Source of the DNA: Hetaerina americana | Taxonomy: Eukaryota; Arthropoda; Insecta; Odonata; Calopterygidae | Direction of reading: 5' to 3' | Length of the DNA stretch: 64,000 nucleotides | Assembly (NCBI GenBank): GCA_022747635.1 | Contig: JAKTNV010000004.1 | Location: forward strand, 82,496,552 to 82,560,551 | In this document: one piece after another, positions 44,150-55,094 of the stretch | Numbering within the stretch: position 1 is the first letter of the stretch | How the letters are laid out: each line of letters begins with the position of its first letter | The notes under the pieces: generated by a model | Database searches by the model: none | Seen by the model: the letters and a program-made list of their open reading frames with translations, nothing else | Told to the model about the DNA's origin: nothing | Translations under genes and position numbers: made by a program

Positions 44150-46338
44150 GGTTTTAGTAAAACACTCTCCTCATCGGAAAATACTTTTGAGAATGATTTC
44201 CCAGGAGATCGCGACGAAGACCCTTCGCCAATCCATTCATTCACGAGCGCCATATTTCACCGTGGCTCAACAGCTGATGAAAAGGTTATACCGTTCTCAC
44301 TAACGGATTGAGAAAAGAAACCTCATTATGGCCTGCAGGAGATACCTTTCCTATTTTCAGCTCAAAAGACAACTTATTAACAGGGAAATGAAACCCACCA
44401 CCAAAACCAAAAATAAAAATCGAAATTTTGGGGCCCTATGATGTAATCTATAAATCACTTAGTTCACTAAAAATACACTTAAATGAGATTTCAAGTCTTA
44501 TAAATGTAATTATGACTATATAACACCAAAGATGTTCCTAATATCTTCTCTGTGAGAGGTAGGAGGAAGGGAAGGGAAGAGTGGTTTTAGCCCAACACCA
44601 TTTTCATCTCGTCATTGAAGAAGAAGAAGAATGATCTGATACAGAATCTGATTGAGTAATTTGGGATAATTTTGGAATTTATTATTTGTGAACATATAAT
44701 TTTAGATAAAGGTTTTAACAGTGGCTCTCCGTAAATTATCGGTTTGACTATTTGGAAATGTTTATATGTCCTCATCCACTCGCCCGTACTTCATACCCGA
44801 GCGGGCTGAGTCTCACAAGTTGCCGATAAAGTGATAGGTAGACCAATGGGCAAGGTACTTGACATCAGGGCATCCATCCCTCGCTCCCTTTTCCTCCCAT
44901 GCCCAGCATGTAAGAGTACATGACGAAGTGCTCGGGGTCATAATCCGCTGCATTGCGGGCAAGATCACCCATGACCCCGCTACGGGATTCCTCGGCTCCG
45001 CCCCTGCGTGACTCCTTCGTGACCGGTCGGTGTAAACCCCCCTAGATGCTTTCTTTTCCCTCAACTCCACCCCCTTCCATCTTAATTTATTTAAGACGAC
45101 ACCTTGCCATTTGGGACCACCATCCGCGGAACTTGTCATAGATTTGACTATTATTTTAGATATAATACCTTTAAATATTCATAACATTAGTTGGACATTT
45201 GTGTAATTCCTTTCAATCCGAGACATACCTCAAACCTTAAGGGCCGGATTATTATTTGGTTCCCTCTTTGTTCAGAAAAAAATTTAAGCCTAATTCAGGT
45301 TGTATAGGCGTAAAATGACCCTATCGGTGTCAGTTAGACCCGTGCTAAATTTGCCGTCATAAACTCTACTTATCTATTTTGTATGACTGTCATTGTGACC
45401 CAAACGTGTTGCACATATTTCTCTCCACGAGAATGCTCTGTTTTGTTGTGAGAGGCCGCTGTGTGATGCGATATTTACTTTCCTTGCTTCATTCTAAGAA
45501 ATAACCCCGAAGTGGGGAGGCCAGCGGAGTCCCACACTTTCTGACGCATGAAAGGAGAGCCGACTATTGCCGCGTCCAGAGGCGGTCCTCCTTTGATCGT
45601 CTCTCTTTTGATTCTCCGCGAAACGCTCTCATAAATTTCTTGGAATGACATTAGTTCGTGGATTCGAAGGCACGGTCTCGTCGCCCTGGCAGAGATGTCG
45701 AGATGTGACACCAGCCGACACCGCGAGACTCCCTGGTGCCATCCTCCCCCCTCGTGTCGGAAGGGTAAAGGCCAATGCCACCGGGTTTCACTCAGCGCCC
45801 TTTCCTCCCCCTTTCTCATCGGTCACACGACTCGTCCCTTTTTCAACTCGCAGGAAGCGGTCGTGGACCCGGAAATGACTTCATTGATCAAGGGCCATTT
45901 ACCCTCCCCCCACCCAAGACGCATATTACAGCGTGACGACCTCTCGTCCAAGTTTCCACCAGAATAAAATTTCGAGAAGCCTATTTAAAGGTTTCGATGA
46001 AATAACTCCTGAAGGCACCTTAGAGGTACGGCAATAAACTTAGAATTATGAATATAGTCTCCGAGTGACCAACTTTATTCAGAACTTACTCCAACATGTA
46101 CATGTGACTCATTACATAATGTTTATGTCTTTCGATTACCTCTGCCAATACATTTATCGGAAAAATCATTGATATTAGGTATTTAATGAACCAGAAATAG
46201 CATCCATACAGGGTTTATGCTTGTTTTTACCTATTACCCTACTTAAAAATTTAAGAATTCACTATAGCATATCCATAATTGCAATTGCATGATGTGTATT
46301 GACATGTATGCACATACATACTCACACATGCAGGAGCG

Positions 46339-46340
<2 letters not shown>
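44150..46340. other. no recognised genes; GC patches
   Basis: 44820-45130 and 45480-45960 are CpG-richer than the rest. Open frames of 70-115 codons exist on both strands there but overlap each other and show no family signature. A donor or acceptor chain could not be built. Confidence 0.35.

Positions 46341-46341
<1 letters not shown>

Positions 46342-46411
<70 letters not shown>
46342..46411. repeat. (TA)n microsatellite, left flank
   Basis: A 70-base TA tract. Confidence 0.95.
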
Positions 46412-46417
<6 letters not shown>

Positions 46418-46580
46418 CGATTATACGGAAACACTCACACGAACAGCAAATAATGAGACGGCACAATAGAATAGAACACAAATAGAATAGCAACATTTAA
46501 AAGGACACTAACACGGTAAATTGTTCGAGCTTTCGGCCCTCTCAGAGGCCTTCTTCAAGTGAGCTTGAAATATATAAAAA

Positions 46581-46582
<2 letters not shown>
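46412..46582 (-). mobile_element. PLE-like 3' end between two TA tracts
   Basis: This ~170-base piece lies exactly between two long TA tracts. On the minus strand it reads CTTGAAGAAGGCCTCTGAGA, GGGCCGAAAGCTCGAAC, then ACCGTGTTAGTGTCC and an AT-rich tail. TGAAGA, a GGCC/GGCC stem and GAAAG have the order of the hammerhead-like cores at the other palindromic loci. It is not palindromic itself. The TA tracts may be a duplicated or preferred target. Confidence 0.55.

Positions 46583-46648
<66 letters not shown>
46583..46648. repeat. (TA)n microsatellite, right flank
   Basis: A 66-base TA tract. Confidence 0.95.
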
Positions 46649-46650
<2 letters not shown>

Positions 46651-46659
46651 AATGAAAGA

Positions 46660-46735
46660 CTAGTGACCAAGTGACCCCACCATGCGCCCTTGTGATTGCT
46701 TGCGGGGTATCATGTAAATGAATATAGATATATTG
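46660..46735 (+). repeat. LINE A-like 3' end fragment
   Basis: GTGACCCCACCATGCGCCC, then TTGCGGGGTATCATGTAAATG is the LINE A 3' end. Confidence 0.55.
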
Positions 46736-47014
46736 ATGCGGATTGGCGCTTGCTTAGGTTGAGCATTCCTGCCCTTGATGTCCATTGCTTCCTTCCAGCA
46801 GCAGTATCCAAAGTAGTTAGATGAATTGTTCCATTTACTCTATGAGTTCTACTTGCTCTACTAGTAGTTTCTTCCCTCGTGGCGCAGCAACTGCCTTCAG
46901 ATTCTCTTCCGCATAATTGAACTACAATGTTTTTCCATTTTACTTTCATTTTCACATCCTTGGGATATGGTACTGGATCAATTGCTTTACAAGGACACTC
47001 ACCACGAGTTTCTG

Positions 47015-47515
47015 ACATTAGTCCGATGTCGTCCTGGGAGCGGGGCTTGTTAACTCTTTCGCTGGCTAGGCCACATATAGAATATGCTGCAAGTATATGG
47101 GGTCCTCACGAATTTGGATTAATTGCCGAATTGAATCGCTTGCAGCGTCGAGGAGCTAGATTTTTAAAACGTTGTTATGATAAACTTAGTAGCGTATCCA
47201 AAATATATACGAGCAGCTAGGCTGGGAATCATTCACGGAGCGAAGGTTAAATTGCAGATTAAATCTCTTGCATAAATTGGTTGGATATCTCATTAGCAGT
47301 GATGCTGAAAATGTATTATTACCCCAATCGCAGGAGAGACAATATCAATAAAATTAGAGAAATTATGCGTAGAATAGATGGATTTAAGATGCTATTTTTC
47401 CCTTGAACGATAAGGGATTACAATAACATTATCCGACCGCGTTAAAGCCATATTCGGGTCAAAATTAGTCTGGTGTGTATTTACCCCCTGCCACACACCG
47501 TAGTTGTGGCTTTCA
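47015..47515 (+). pseudogene. LINE A-related RT C terminus, diverged
   Basis: The frame reads LTLSLARPHIEYAASIWGPHEFGLIAELNRLQRRGARFLKRCYDKLSSVS, matching LVRPHLEYAASIWDPWEK-W-KEL--VQRKSARFVKNCYDKNTSVT. After stops, the later blocks are barely readable (MLFFP). The 3' region ends with TAGTCTGGTGTGTATTTACC and CCTGCCACACACCG, the subfamily also seen inverted at 9062-9160. Confidence 0.75.
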
Positions 47516-47794
47516 GCGTGCTGGAATATCAAAAAACAAAAAAGTATTTACATTTACCGGAATTCATTAAATGAAATTTATCTTACAACCTGTCAGATTA
47601 TCCTTTCCAACATAATGATGTAATCTGTAATGAAAATATTTAATGGTTAATAATATATTCCAGTGCAATTATTCGAACGAGGAGTCAGTACCAAAGCTCA
47701 TAAGTCAAAGTCGGAAATGGAGCAAATTAATGGCTAAAACGTTTTTCTACAACCCTTGAAATTTGATAAAAAACAAAATTATCAGTAATCAAAA
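47516..47794. other. no recognised features
   Basis: AT-rich gap before the palindromic insertion. Confidence 0.4.
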
Positions 47795-48028
47795 CACAAA
47801 ATATCAAGATCGTAGGCTTTCGCAGCTGTTGAGAGATGCAGAGGTAGTTCTCGGGCTGGACTGCGTGAGAGACATTTTTGGCTCAACGTTTCTCTCCCGT
47901 TGCAGGGAGCGTCTTCAGGAGCGAAGACGCTCCTGAAGACGCTCCCTGCAACGGGAGAGAAACGTTGAGCCAAAAATGTCTCTCACGCAGTCCAGCCCGA
48001 GAACTACCTCTGCACAAAATATCAAGAT
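47795..48028 (-). mobile_element. palindromic PLE-type insertion with 16-bp TSD
   Basis: The perfect 16-base direct repeat CACAAAATATCAAGAT (47795-47810 and 48013-48028) flanks a 202-base insert. From about 47839 to 48012 it is a nearly perfect palindrome centred near 47927; the left 28 bases are an unpaired tail. Both arms contain CTGAAGA, a 5-bp stem CTCCC/GGGAG with a 6-base loop, then AGAAACGTTG, a hammerhead-like order. No coding capacity. The near-perfect arms suggest a young insertion. Confidence 0.9.
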
Positions 48029-49160
48029 TTGAATAAAAAACCATGGTAATTAGCCCTAGGGCTTTTGACAATCTAAACCAATCGCGGTTTCAGTGTATGG
48101 ACGGTTTTACATTATGAAGATTTTGCAAGCATCTGTCAAAATGTTTTTCAGGCGAGCCCTTAAACGACTCGAGAAACAAGGGCAGTGTTTTAAGATAAGC
48201 AGGTGCGCTGCGTGAGGGAGTGCAGATAAGGCAAACTCATTCGTTGGTGTTTCTTGACAAAAGAAGATTTATTTTTGAAGGATGATGGTACAAAAAAGAG
48301 TCAAGGTGCGTGAGTCAAGTGAATTTCATTGGTCAGAAATGGTGAGGTGATAGGTGAGGGTAGGAAGGCAGAGAATGAGGTGCGAGCGCGGTTACCAGAG
48401 TCTAATATTTAAAATTAACCTTTTCATTTAATGATTTGCTAGACCACTCCAAGGATTGAAGACTTTTTCTATTTAGAAAATATGTCAAAAAGTCAAACTT
48501 GGTGACTTGCGCAATTAAAATACTAGGGGTCACAGTCGCTTTCAGTTTCCAAGCAGTGTACGAAAAATCACGGGAGGGACATTTTCCAACGTTTTCGGCG
48601 TTTTTGTAATATTAATTTCATCGGATTAATAAACAATTAAAAACTGACGCGTCTTTCCAGCGTACGCATCGCTGATTCTCCATCTTCTAAGAAAAAGTGT
48701 ATCACAAGTGTTCGCAGTTGGCGTGGACGGATGCATCTGGTATACTTCCTGACAACAATATCACCTTTTGTTGCTTTTCCACAGAGGATCGCGCATTTAT
48801 CAGCTGTACTGCATTTTTGAGCACTTCTGTATACATCTTCTTCTGAAAACAAGAAGTAAGGCAGGAAAAGCTGGATACGTTTAATGGACCTAAAAAAAAT
48901 GGAGGCAATAAACGAAACCTCTCGTTTGTCGAATCTTACATTAAACCATACAAGAAATTTGGATGGAGTTTCAAAGTAAGGCTTCATTATTGATTGAGGG
49001 ATAATGAAAAGATGAAGACCACATGCAAGTATTGAAAAACCAAATTGCACAAACAATCATCTAGAGTGAGCTAACAACTTGGTCGATTTCGTTGAAGTTT
49101 TATGAACTCGTCCACCCTTATGAGAGGCGCTTTCACAATTGCTCGCATTATTATTTTACA
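48029..49160. other. no recognised genes; one open frame
   Basis: A 139-codon minus frame (48637-49056) contains a good acceptor, TTGTTTTCAG, before the segment EEDVYRSAQKCSTADKCAILCGKATKGDIVVRKYTRC. I do not recognise it. It could be a host exon or chance; the other two frames across the segment are partly open too. Confidence 0.2.
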
Positions 49161-49161
49161 G

Positions 49162-49200
49162 TATATATATATATATATATATACATACATATATATTTTT
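49162..49200. repeat. (TA)n tract at LINE B 3' end
   Basis: A TA run with CATACATA interruptions, next to the LINE B 3' terminus at 49204. Confidence 0.9.
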
Positions 49201-49203
49201 TAA

Positions 49204-49999
49204 GGTAATCTACCGGTTAAGGTAGGTTTTTGGATGGACACAACTACCAAACAAATATTTTATTACTCCTAACAAAACACAAAATCCATCATCCTACTCT
49301 ATATCAGGTCCCTCTTCATCTCTGAGTACTTTCTTCCTCCCTTCATCCCATCCAACATCACTATCCTGTTCCTTCCCTTTCCTCTTTTGCCCAACATTCT
49401 ACCCTCTATCACAGTCTTCAACATCCCACTGCCGGTCAACACCCCCTTCATCCACTTTTTCTGCTTCCATAGGATTGCTCCCAACAAACCCCTCTCTTCG
49501 CCCACCATACCAAGTACTTCCTCATTTGTTCTCTTCTCTGTCCATTTCACATTCTCCATTCTTCTCCACACCCACATTTCAAAAGCCTCCAATCTACGTC
49601 TATCCTCCTGCTTCAATGACCACGTTTCCGCACCGTACATAGCTACGCTCCATATCAAAGTTTTTACGAGTCTTTTCTTAACATCCTTACTCAAAGTCCC
49701 TGTCATCAACTCCCTCCTCCTTGTGAAAGCCTCTTTGCCTAGCGCAATTCTTCTCCTTACGTCCCTACTACTTTGACCGTGTTGGTCCAAAACATTACCG
49801 AGATACGTAAACTGTTCTACCTGCTCTAGTTTTTGCCCTCCTATTTTAATGTTAAGCTTGGCCTTTTTCTTTCTAGAAAATCGCATAACCTTTGTTTTAT
49901 TAATATTGATTCTCATCCCATACCTGTCGCACTGAATTTCCAATTCACTCAGCAATGCTTGCAGCCCCTTGGCTGACGGACAAACTAAAGCTTGGTCAT

Positions 50000-50001
<2 letters not shown>
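49204..50001 (-). pseudogene. LINE B RT C-terminal half, longest open copy
   Basis: The minus frame is open for about 230 LINE residues: DDQALVCPSAKGLQALLSELEIQCDRYGMRININKTKVMRFSR (the catalytic FVDD box, truncated to DD, and palm), KAKLNIKIGGQKLEQVEQFTYLGNVLDQHG, RRIALGKEAFTRRRELMTGTLSKDVKKRLVKTLIWSVAMYGAETWSLKQEDRRRLEAFEMWVWRRMENVKW, then VGEERGLLG, EGRMLGKRGKGRNRIVML, ending at a stop near 49299. The 3' terminus with AACCTACCTTAACCGGTAGATT follows. The C-terminal ETW-LK--D-R-LEAFEMW-WRRM block is typical of RTE/L1-like LINEs. The 5' end is cut at a (TA)n tract, so the frame's first residues are repeat-derived. It lacks endonuclease and RT motifs A and B'. Confidence 0.9.

Positions 50002-50044
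<43 letters not shown>
50002..50044. repeat. (TA)n at LINE B truncation point
   Basis: A 43-base TA tract begins exactly where the LINE B copy breaks off upstream of its DD box. Confidence 0.95.
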
Positions 50045-50051
<7 letters not shown>

Positions 50052-50168
50052 ACCATAAACACAGTAATCAACCCGAAGGTCGGTTTGGTAGGTGATGATA
50101 GAGTTCACCCAATACTAAGTCCACACAAATAAATTCACACATCAGGGTAGGGGCGCCAGTTCCTTTTC

Positions 50169-50322
50169 ATATGCCGGTTATGGTTTCCCAGGAAGATCTG
50201 GTACCCGAAAAATCACATAGCTTGGGTAGAGCTACAGGTACCCAGAGAGGCTTGCCCGGAAGTCGAACCCGGGTCATCCGGTTGGTAGTCCAGGGCTCTA
50301 CACCCTGGACTACCGCGACCCC
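50169..50322 (-). repeat. tRNA-derived SINE, family 3
   Basis: The minus-strand head is GGGGTCGCGGTAGTCCAGGG, with a B-box GGGTTCGACTTCC, followed by a body with GGTACCTGTAGCTC, ATTTTTCGGGTACC and CCTGGGAAACCATAACCGGC. The body is shared with 13932-14025. The head folds like a tRNA D-arm and anticodon arm (GGTAGTCCAGGG pairs with CCCTGGACTACC), but it continues into a non-tRNA body, so it is a SINE. Confidence 0.75.
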
Positions 50323-51284
50323 ATTTATATTTATCTATACATACATAGAATATGATATAATATAATCTTTGCTTTTTAAGGCTGTTCAGCACCTCAGCAC
50401 TTTGACTCACAACCTTCTGTTGGCAGAGGATTTGCTAAAACTTTAAGAGCGCTGGAAAAAAATTCAATCAGGAATGTAGCGAATAGACTAGTTTTCCTTT
50501 CTATTTCTTCGGTAGAATGATAATTGCGCAAGATTTCCACGTAGATGACGTCTAGGTGTTCAATGGACTAAAGGAAATTAGCTGAATGAGTTAAAAAAAG
50601 GCATTTGCATTTATCTAACTGGAACTAATTAAGAAAGTCATTAATGCAAACAATATTCAGAACCCACTCTTGTTTTATTTCTGTCGCAGATGGAAGAGAT
50701 AAATTAAACCCACCAATTATTGAGCGTATCCTCCAAAATATTTTCCTTATGTCTGGTTCCAAGGCTGTTCCATCTCCACGAAACGTAGTTGGTGTAAAAA
50801 TATTTTTGCAATGTTACTAATTATCGGACGTGTTTCACTGACTGTTGGCAATTTCGACAAGATAAATTTCAGAATTAAGAAAAAGCAAAAAGTTACATTT
50901 TGGTCGAGATTTAATGGTTTTTGGCTCATTCTAGCTCGTAAAGCTAGAGAACGCGTTTCCCAGCTCGGACAAATTTGAGGTAGGGGGTGGTGAATCACCA
51001 CACCCACCCACCTCCGTCTCTTCTGCGACCCTCCTAAGAATACGTACTCGTCGGCTGAGACACCCGCTCAATCCGTCATGTGCAGCCTAGCGTTAAGGGG
51101 TATGTTTTGGACGATTCCTGGAAACTCTTACGCATCGTCGAGAGGTGCTAAAGAAACACGTAAACAATTTTTCCTTCCTCTATTTTATTTTACTTCCCCC
51201 TCTTTTCCCCCACCTCAATTCAATGCTGGTCGACTAAAACTAGCCACAAAAAACCACTCCTTGCAAATTAAGTGCATATCTTAC
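50323..51284. other. no recognised features
   Basis: No gene or repeat supported. Confidence 0.35.
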
Positions 51285-51605
51285 AATGGATCGGAAGAGT
51301 TAGTGAATGGGACAGAATAAGAAATGAGTTTATAAGAGGAAGTATGCAAACTGCACCCTATGACTGAGAAATTCAAGGGAAAATAAACTTCGGTGGTATG
51401 GCCGTATGCTGAGACACAATGAAAACTAGGTAGGACAAAGAGTGATAAGTGCTCAATGTGGCATAATTAGAAGTTGACTAAGAGATACCTGAATGAATTA
51501 AGTAAAACATTATATGAGAGATAGTGGATTTATTGAAGATAAAGCAGGAGACAGGAAGTAATGGGAGATGGTGGTACAAAGTGCCCGACCAAGGAAGATT
51601 TGGGA
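51285..51605 (+). pseudogene. LINE RT C-terminal remnant, another family
   Basis: Broken plus-strand frames read RIRNEFIRGSMQTAP, then KLRWYGRMLRHNEN and VGQRVISAQCG, later MRDSGFIEDKAGDRK. This is the C-terminal tail of RTE/jockey-like LINE RTs (usual form LRW-GH--R---E--V--R). Stops in each section show decay. It is distinct from LINE B. Confidence 0.65.
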
Positions 51606-51609
51606 TTCA

Positions 51610-54010
51610 TCCAGTAACAAGAAGAATGTTTTTTTCATCTGGTTCTACTAGTTTCCAGTCCATCTCATAAAAGCAAAAACCATATTTTTATTCTTCGCAT
51701 TCCTCGTTTACCATGTATCCATCCTTCAATCCGTGAATAAACAACGTCCTTCACCTCTTAATTTCGATTCAATAGTATTATTTTTATAATATCAAAGCAT
51801 GTATTCCTCCCTCAAACTTCCTCTCTTCCACCAAGTAAGCCGACCTTGTTTTTCCTCTCTCCCGAGCTTTTCTCCACATCCAATCATAAAAAGCCTATCC
51901 ATTTATTCACAGCCTCTTTCTTCAACGGTTAGGTTCTACATGCAGCTATTTCTAACATCCGTTTCCGCTACTGTGGATTAAATTATCTGGCAAATGTCGT
52001 AGAAACGCAAGATTTTCCCTCAAATGATATGATGTATACTTATTAACAAAACTCTTCCTCCCATCCCCGCAAAATACTTCTGAATATTTAGCGGGGATGG
52101 TTACCTGCTGGTCACCTTTTCCCTAAACTTTTTCTCTCTCAGTATATAGCACTTTTGGATCGAACTCAACTTCAATTATGCCATGTCCCCAGAGTATATT
52201 TACCCTTACTCACCCAATACCTTTAACAAATGATCATACCACGATTTGTATTTTCGTTCTAAGACATATTTATTTACAACTAATGAATTTCCGCAATTCC
52301 CCCTAATTTTATTTATTTTTTACCTCAAAATAATACCTTCAATTACATTGCAAACACGGCCACTCCCCCTCCCCCTAAAATTTCTCCATATTAGCAGCCT
52401 GTTCTTTCCTAGGATGAGTTTATTGGTTGATTCTGTGCTCTTTTCCGACTGTGTTCACCCTAATCAATTTTCCTCCTCCTTCTATTCTCCTAATATCCTC
52501 TTCTTCAATCGAATGTCTTTTAATAGTTTCTTATTTACCCTTGGTATTATTTCTTCTGCACTTTTGCTTACTGATTTTTAAGGATGTATTTTTTATCCTC
52601 AACAGTTCCTTTTTAATAATCATAATTTTCTAATCTGAATATTTGAAAACGATTTATAGTTTATACCTTATTTTTATTTTTTAACTTATATTGCTATTGA
52701 ACTTTTGCACTCACCTAAATCTCATTGTTTTGAGTTTTATTGAACATTTAATAATCAAGGAGTCTCGATCTGAGTTAGTACTATCTCATTAGTAGGCATG
52801 CAAATTGATGAGTTACTTCAAATCCTTATCAAACTTATCATTTTATCGGTACTAGTATATACCTTAATGAAGATTCCACGTATAGCTGTGCTTGCGAGTT
52901 ATTATTTAAATCACTCTCTTCTGCTCAAATATATTGTTTGTTTACCTTCAGAATAAATATTTTTTAAACTAAAATATGCACCTTTCATTCATGCAACGTC
53001 CACATAAATCCCATCTCCATCTTAATACGTCAGCGGGTTACCATCCTGTTTCATGATGTTTACTTCCTGGCACGTTTTCATTATTTTTTCAAGTTACTCA
53101 CTTACGCTAACTAAATTTTCCTCCTCCATGTGACTGAACGCTTGGATTAGGGATACATTTGTTAGATTGATTCTGTCACTTTCTTCCTCTTAGCCGCTCA
53201 CCATATCCCAGTTTTCTCTTTAGCATCACACCATTCCACGTTAACTTTCCTCACATCCACTCCGATCTACTCCTTATGTCTCACTTGAGTATCCAACGCA
53301 ATCTTTCCGTCTCCTTCAGACGTTTCGAACCGCGTATCATTACTTAATTTCTCGTTTAAAATATAATCGCTTCCTGTCCTAAAATATCACGTCCCTATTC
53401 CAGCTACTGACCTGTTTTATGCCGTCTCCTTCATCTGTGAAAGGATCACTATGCGTGATGACTACCGCGGAAGCCCGGCCTACTCCGTCGCCGAACGTGA
53501 CATTGACCGATTCCTAAGATTTTCCATGATCCATCGCTCGGCTCATTTCTCTCAGTAGTGGAAGATATTAGATATGGTCCACTCTTTCCTACCCCAGAAG
53601 TCTCTTTAACGAGACACCGCTGCTTTGAATGGGGTCAGTCGCTTTCGTAGCCGCTTCACCGAGAACAGAAGCTGCGTGGGCGCTGTGTGACCTTTTCATC
53701 TATCGTTTTATCCTTAGATCTTTCTCTCTTGGTTGGTCCTTAGGCAAGGAGAAATTTATCGCATCCTCCCTCACTGCCCCAGGTTCCACCGCAAAAGTTG
53801 ACCTCTCCTGGCAAAAATCAACGCCGTAGGGGTGAAAGTGTAGCATATGCATGTATGTGACGTGGTCTATCCGCTAATTCTCTGATAATTACTTGTATGA
53901 CACTATCAGAGAAATCGAATGAATCAACAGCGGAAGGTCATCGCGAAATAGGGAAAGGATATCACCGTAGGTCCACTTGGCTGTGATTTGGGGACGGAAG
54001 AAGATTTCGA
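51610..54010. other. pyrimidine-rich sequence, no recognised genes
   Basis: A long T- and C-rich stretch with chance open frames. Parts (for example 53170-53400) could be decayed LINE on the minus strand, but no motif was strong enough to call. Confidence 0.35.
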
Positions 54011-54017
54011 ACTGTAG

Positions 54018-54213
54018 TATGAATATAAATGCTTCATGAAGTTTTCGCGGGTCTTCCACCGGGTCAGGGGTTCCATATTCGCTGACGTTTCGACGCTCGA
54101 CTCGTGCATCGAAACGTCGGCCAATATGGAACCCCTGACCCGGTGGACCCGAGAAAAATTCATGAAGCAGATACGCCGGGAAAGCACCAGATCTTACCTT
54201 ATGAATATAAATG
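54018..54213 (+). mobile_element. palindromic PLE-type insertion with 14-bp TSD
   Basis: Direct repeats TATGAATATAAATG (54018-54031 and 54200-54213) flank a 168-base insert. Arms 54032-54093 and 54109-54166 are inverse copies (CTTCATGAAGTTTTCGCGGG type). The right tail has AGATACGCCGGGAAAGCACC and AGATCTTAC, shared with the 41-kb element. Both arms contain GAAACGTC, but the CTGATGA half is missing from the loop. Confidence 0.85.
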
Positions 54214-55090
54214 GCATCTAATGAATCTCATTAAGATTCAAAACTATACGTGCTTTGCGCGTGTGTTGAAATTGCTACCATATTACCATTCCGGGGGATA
54301 GCATCTGTTAAAAACCTTTTTATTTTATTTGATCAAACCAAATATGCGATGGAATCATCTCGAGTGTTGATGTATTTTACCTTTGTGGATTGTGACTTGA
54401 TAATCGCTTCAGGGGTTCGATGAGGTGGGGCATAAGATAAAAAAAATTCGAAATAAATAATAAAATTGCTGAAGTGATACAGAGAACCCATTGCAAATAT
54501 AAGAGTCGTTTGTAAAAGACAGGCGATTTTAATTTTATCATTCGCAATGGCATAATTAAATTCTAAATATTTCCCAGATAATGCCACTTGGGATTGACTA
54601 AGCCTAGGGAACTTTGAATGCACCCGCGTATTCTCGGCGATTTGCATATGAATTCACTCCTCGTGGTTATGTAATGCGTTCAGGTCATAAATGTGGTAAT
54701 TTATATTCCAATGCGAATAATTTTTCAAGAGGTGAGTACCCAAGGTCTTTTACTGGATTATTTATTCCATGTCCGACCAGATGCCTGTTTCTACCTCAAG
54801 CCATTCGTTCCATTACCATTTGTCGTCGAAGATATCTCAGACTTCAAATGAATACGTGGGTTCAGCGTGCACTGGACTATTCGTCACCACCCGTAAATCT
54901 AGGACGAGAACACAACGAGTCGGGCCTTAGTTCCACTCTTCCATTAGGTGCAATGCCCGCAGCTTTGCTCTCCCCTCCTCATGGACATCTCTTGGGGTAA
55001 TTTCACTCTCAATCTCACTCTCTTCTTTTCTCCTGTCGAATGCGATATTTGCTATTCTAAATCTCTACATTACATTCCCAGCTGCTGTTT
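54214..55090. other. no recognised features
   Basis: A 128-codon frame (54614-55000) is open but has no recognised family. Two residues strings such as FLPQAIRS faintly resemble the LINE A tail (FFPRAIR), not enough for a call. Confidence 0.3.
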
Positions 55091-55094
55091 ACTA

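Noticed and set aside
49387..49776. 129-codon plus-strand frame, and similar proline/serine-rich frames at 12434-12787
   Set aside because: Antisense shadows of LINE B coding sequence.
50169..50322. Functional tRNA gene
   Set aside because: The head has tRNA-like arms and boxes, but it runs into a SINE body shared with 13932-14025.
54614..55000. 128-codon frame as a host gene
   Set aside because: No recognised motif, no splice or start context, and it lies beside a LINE copy.
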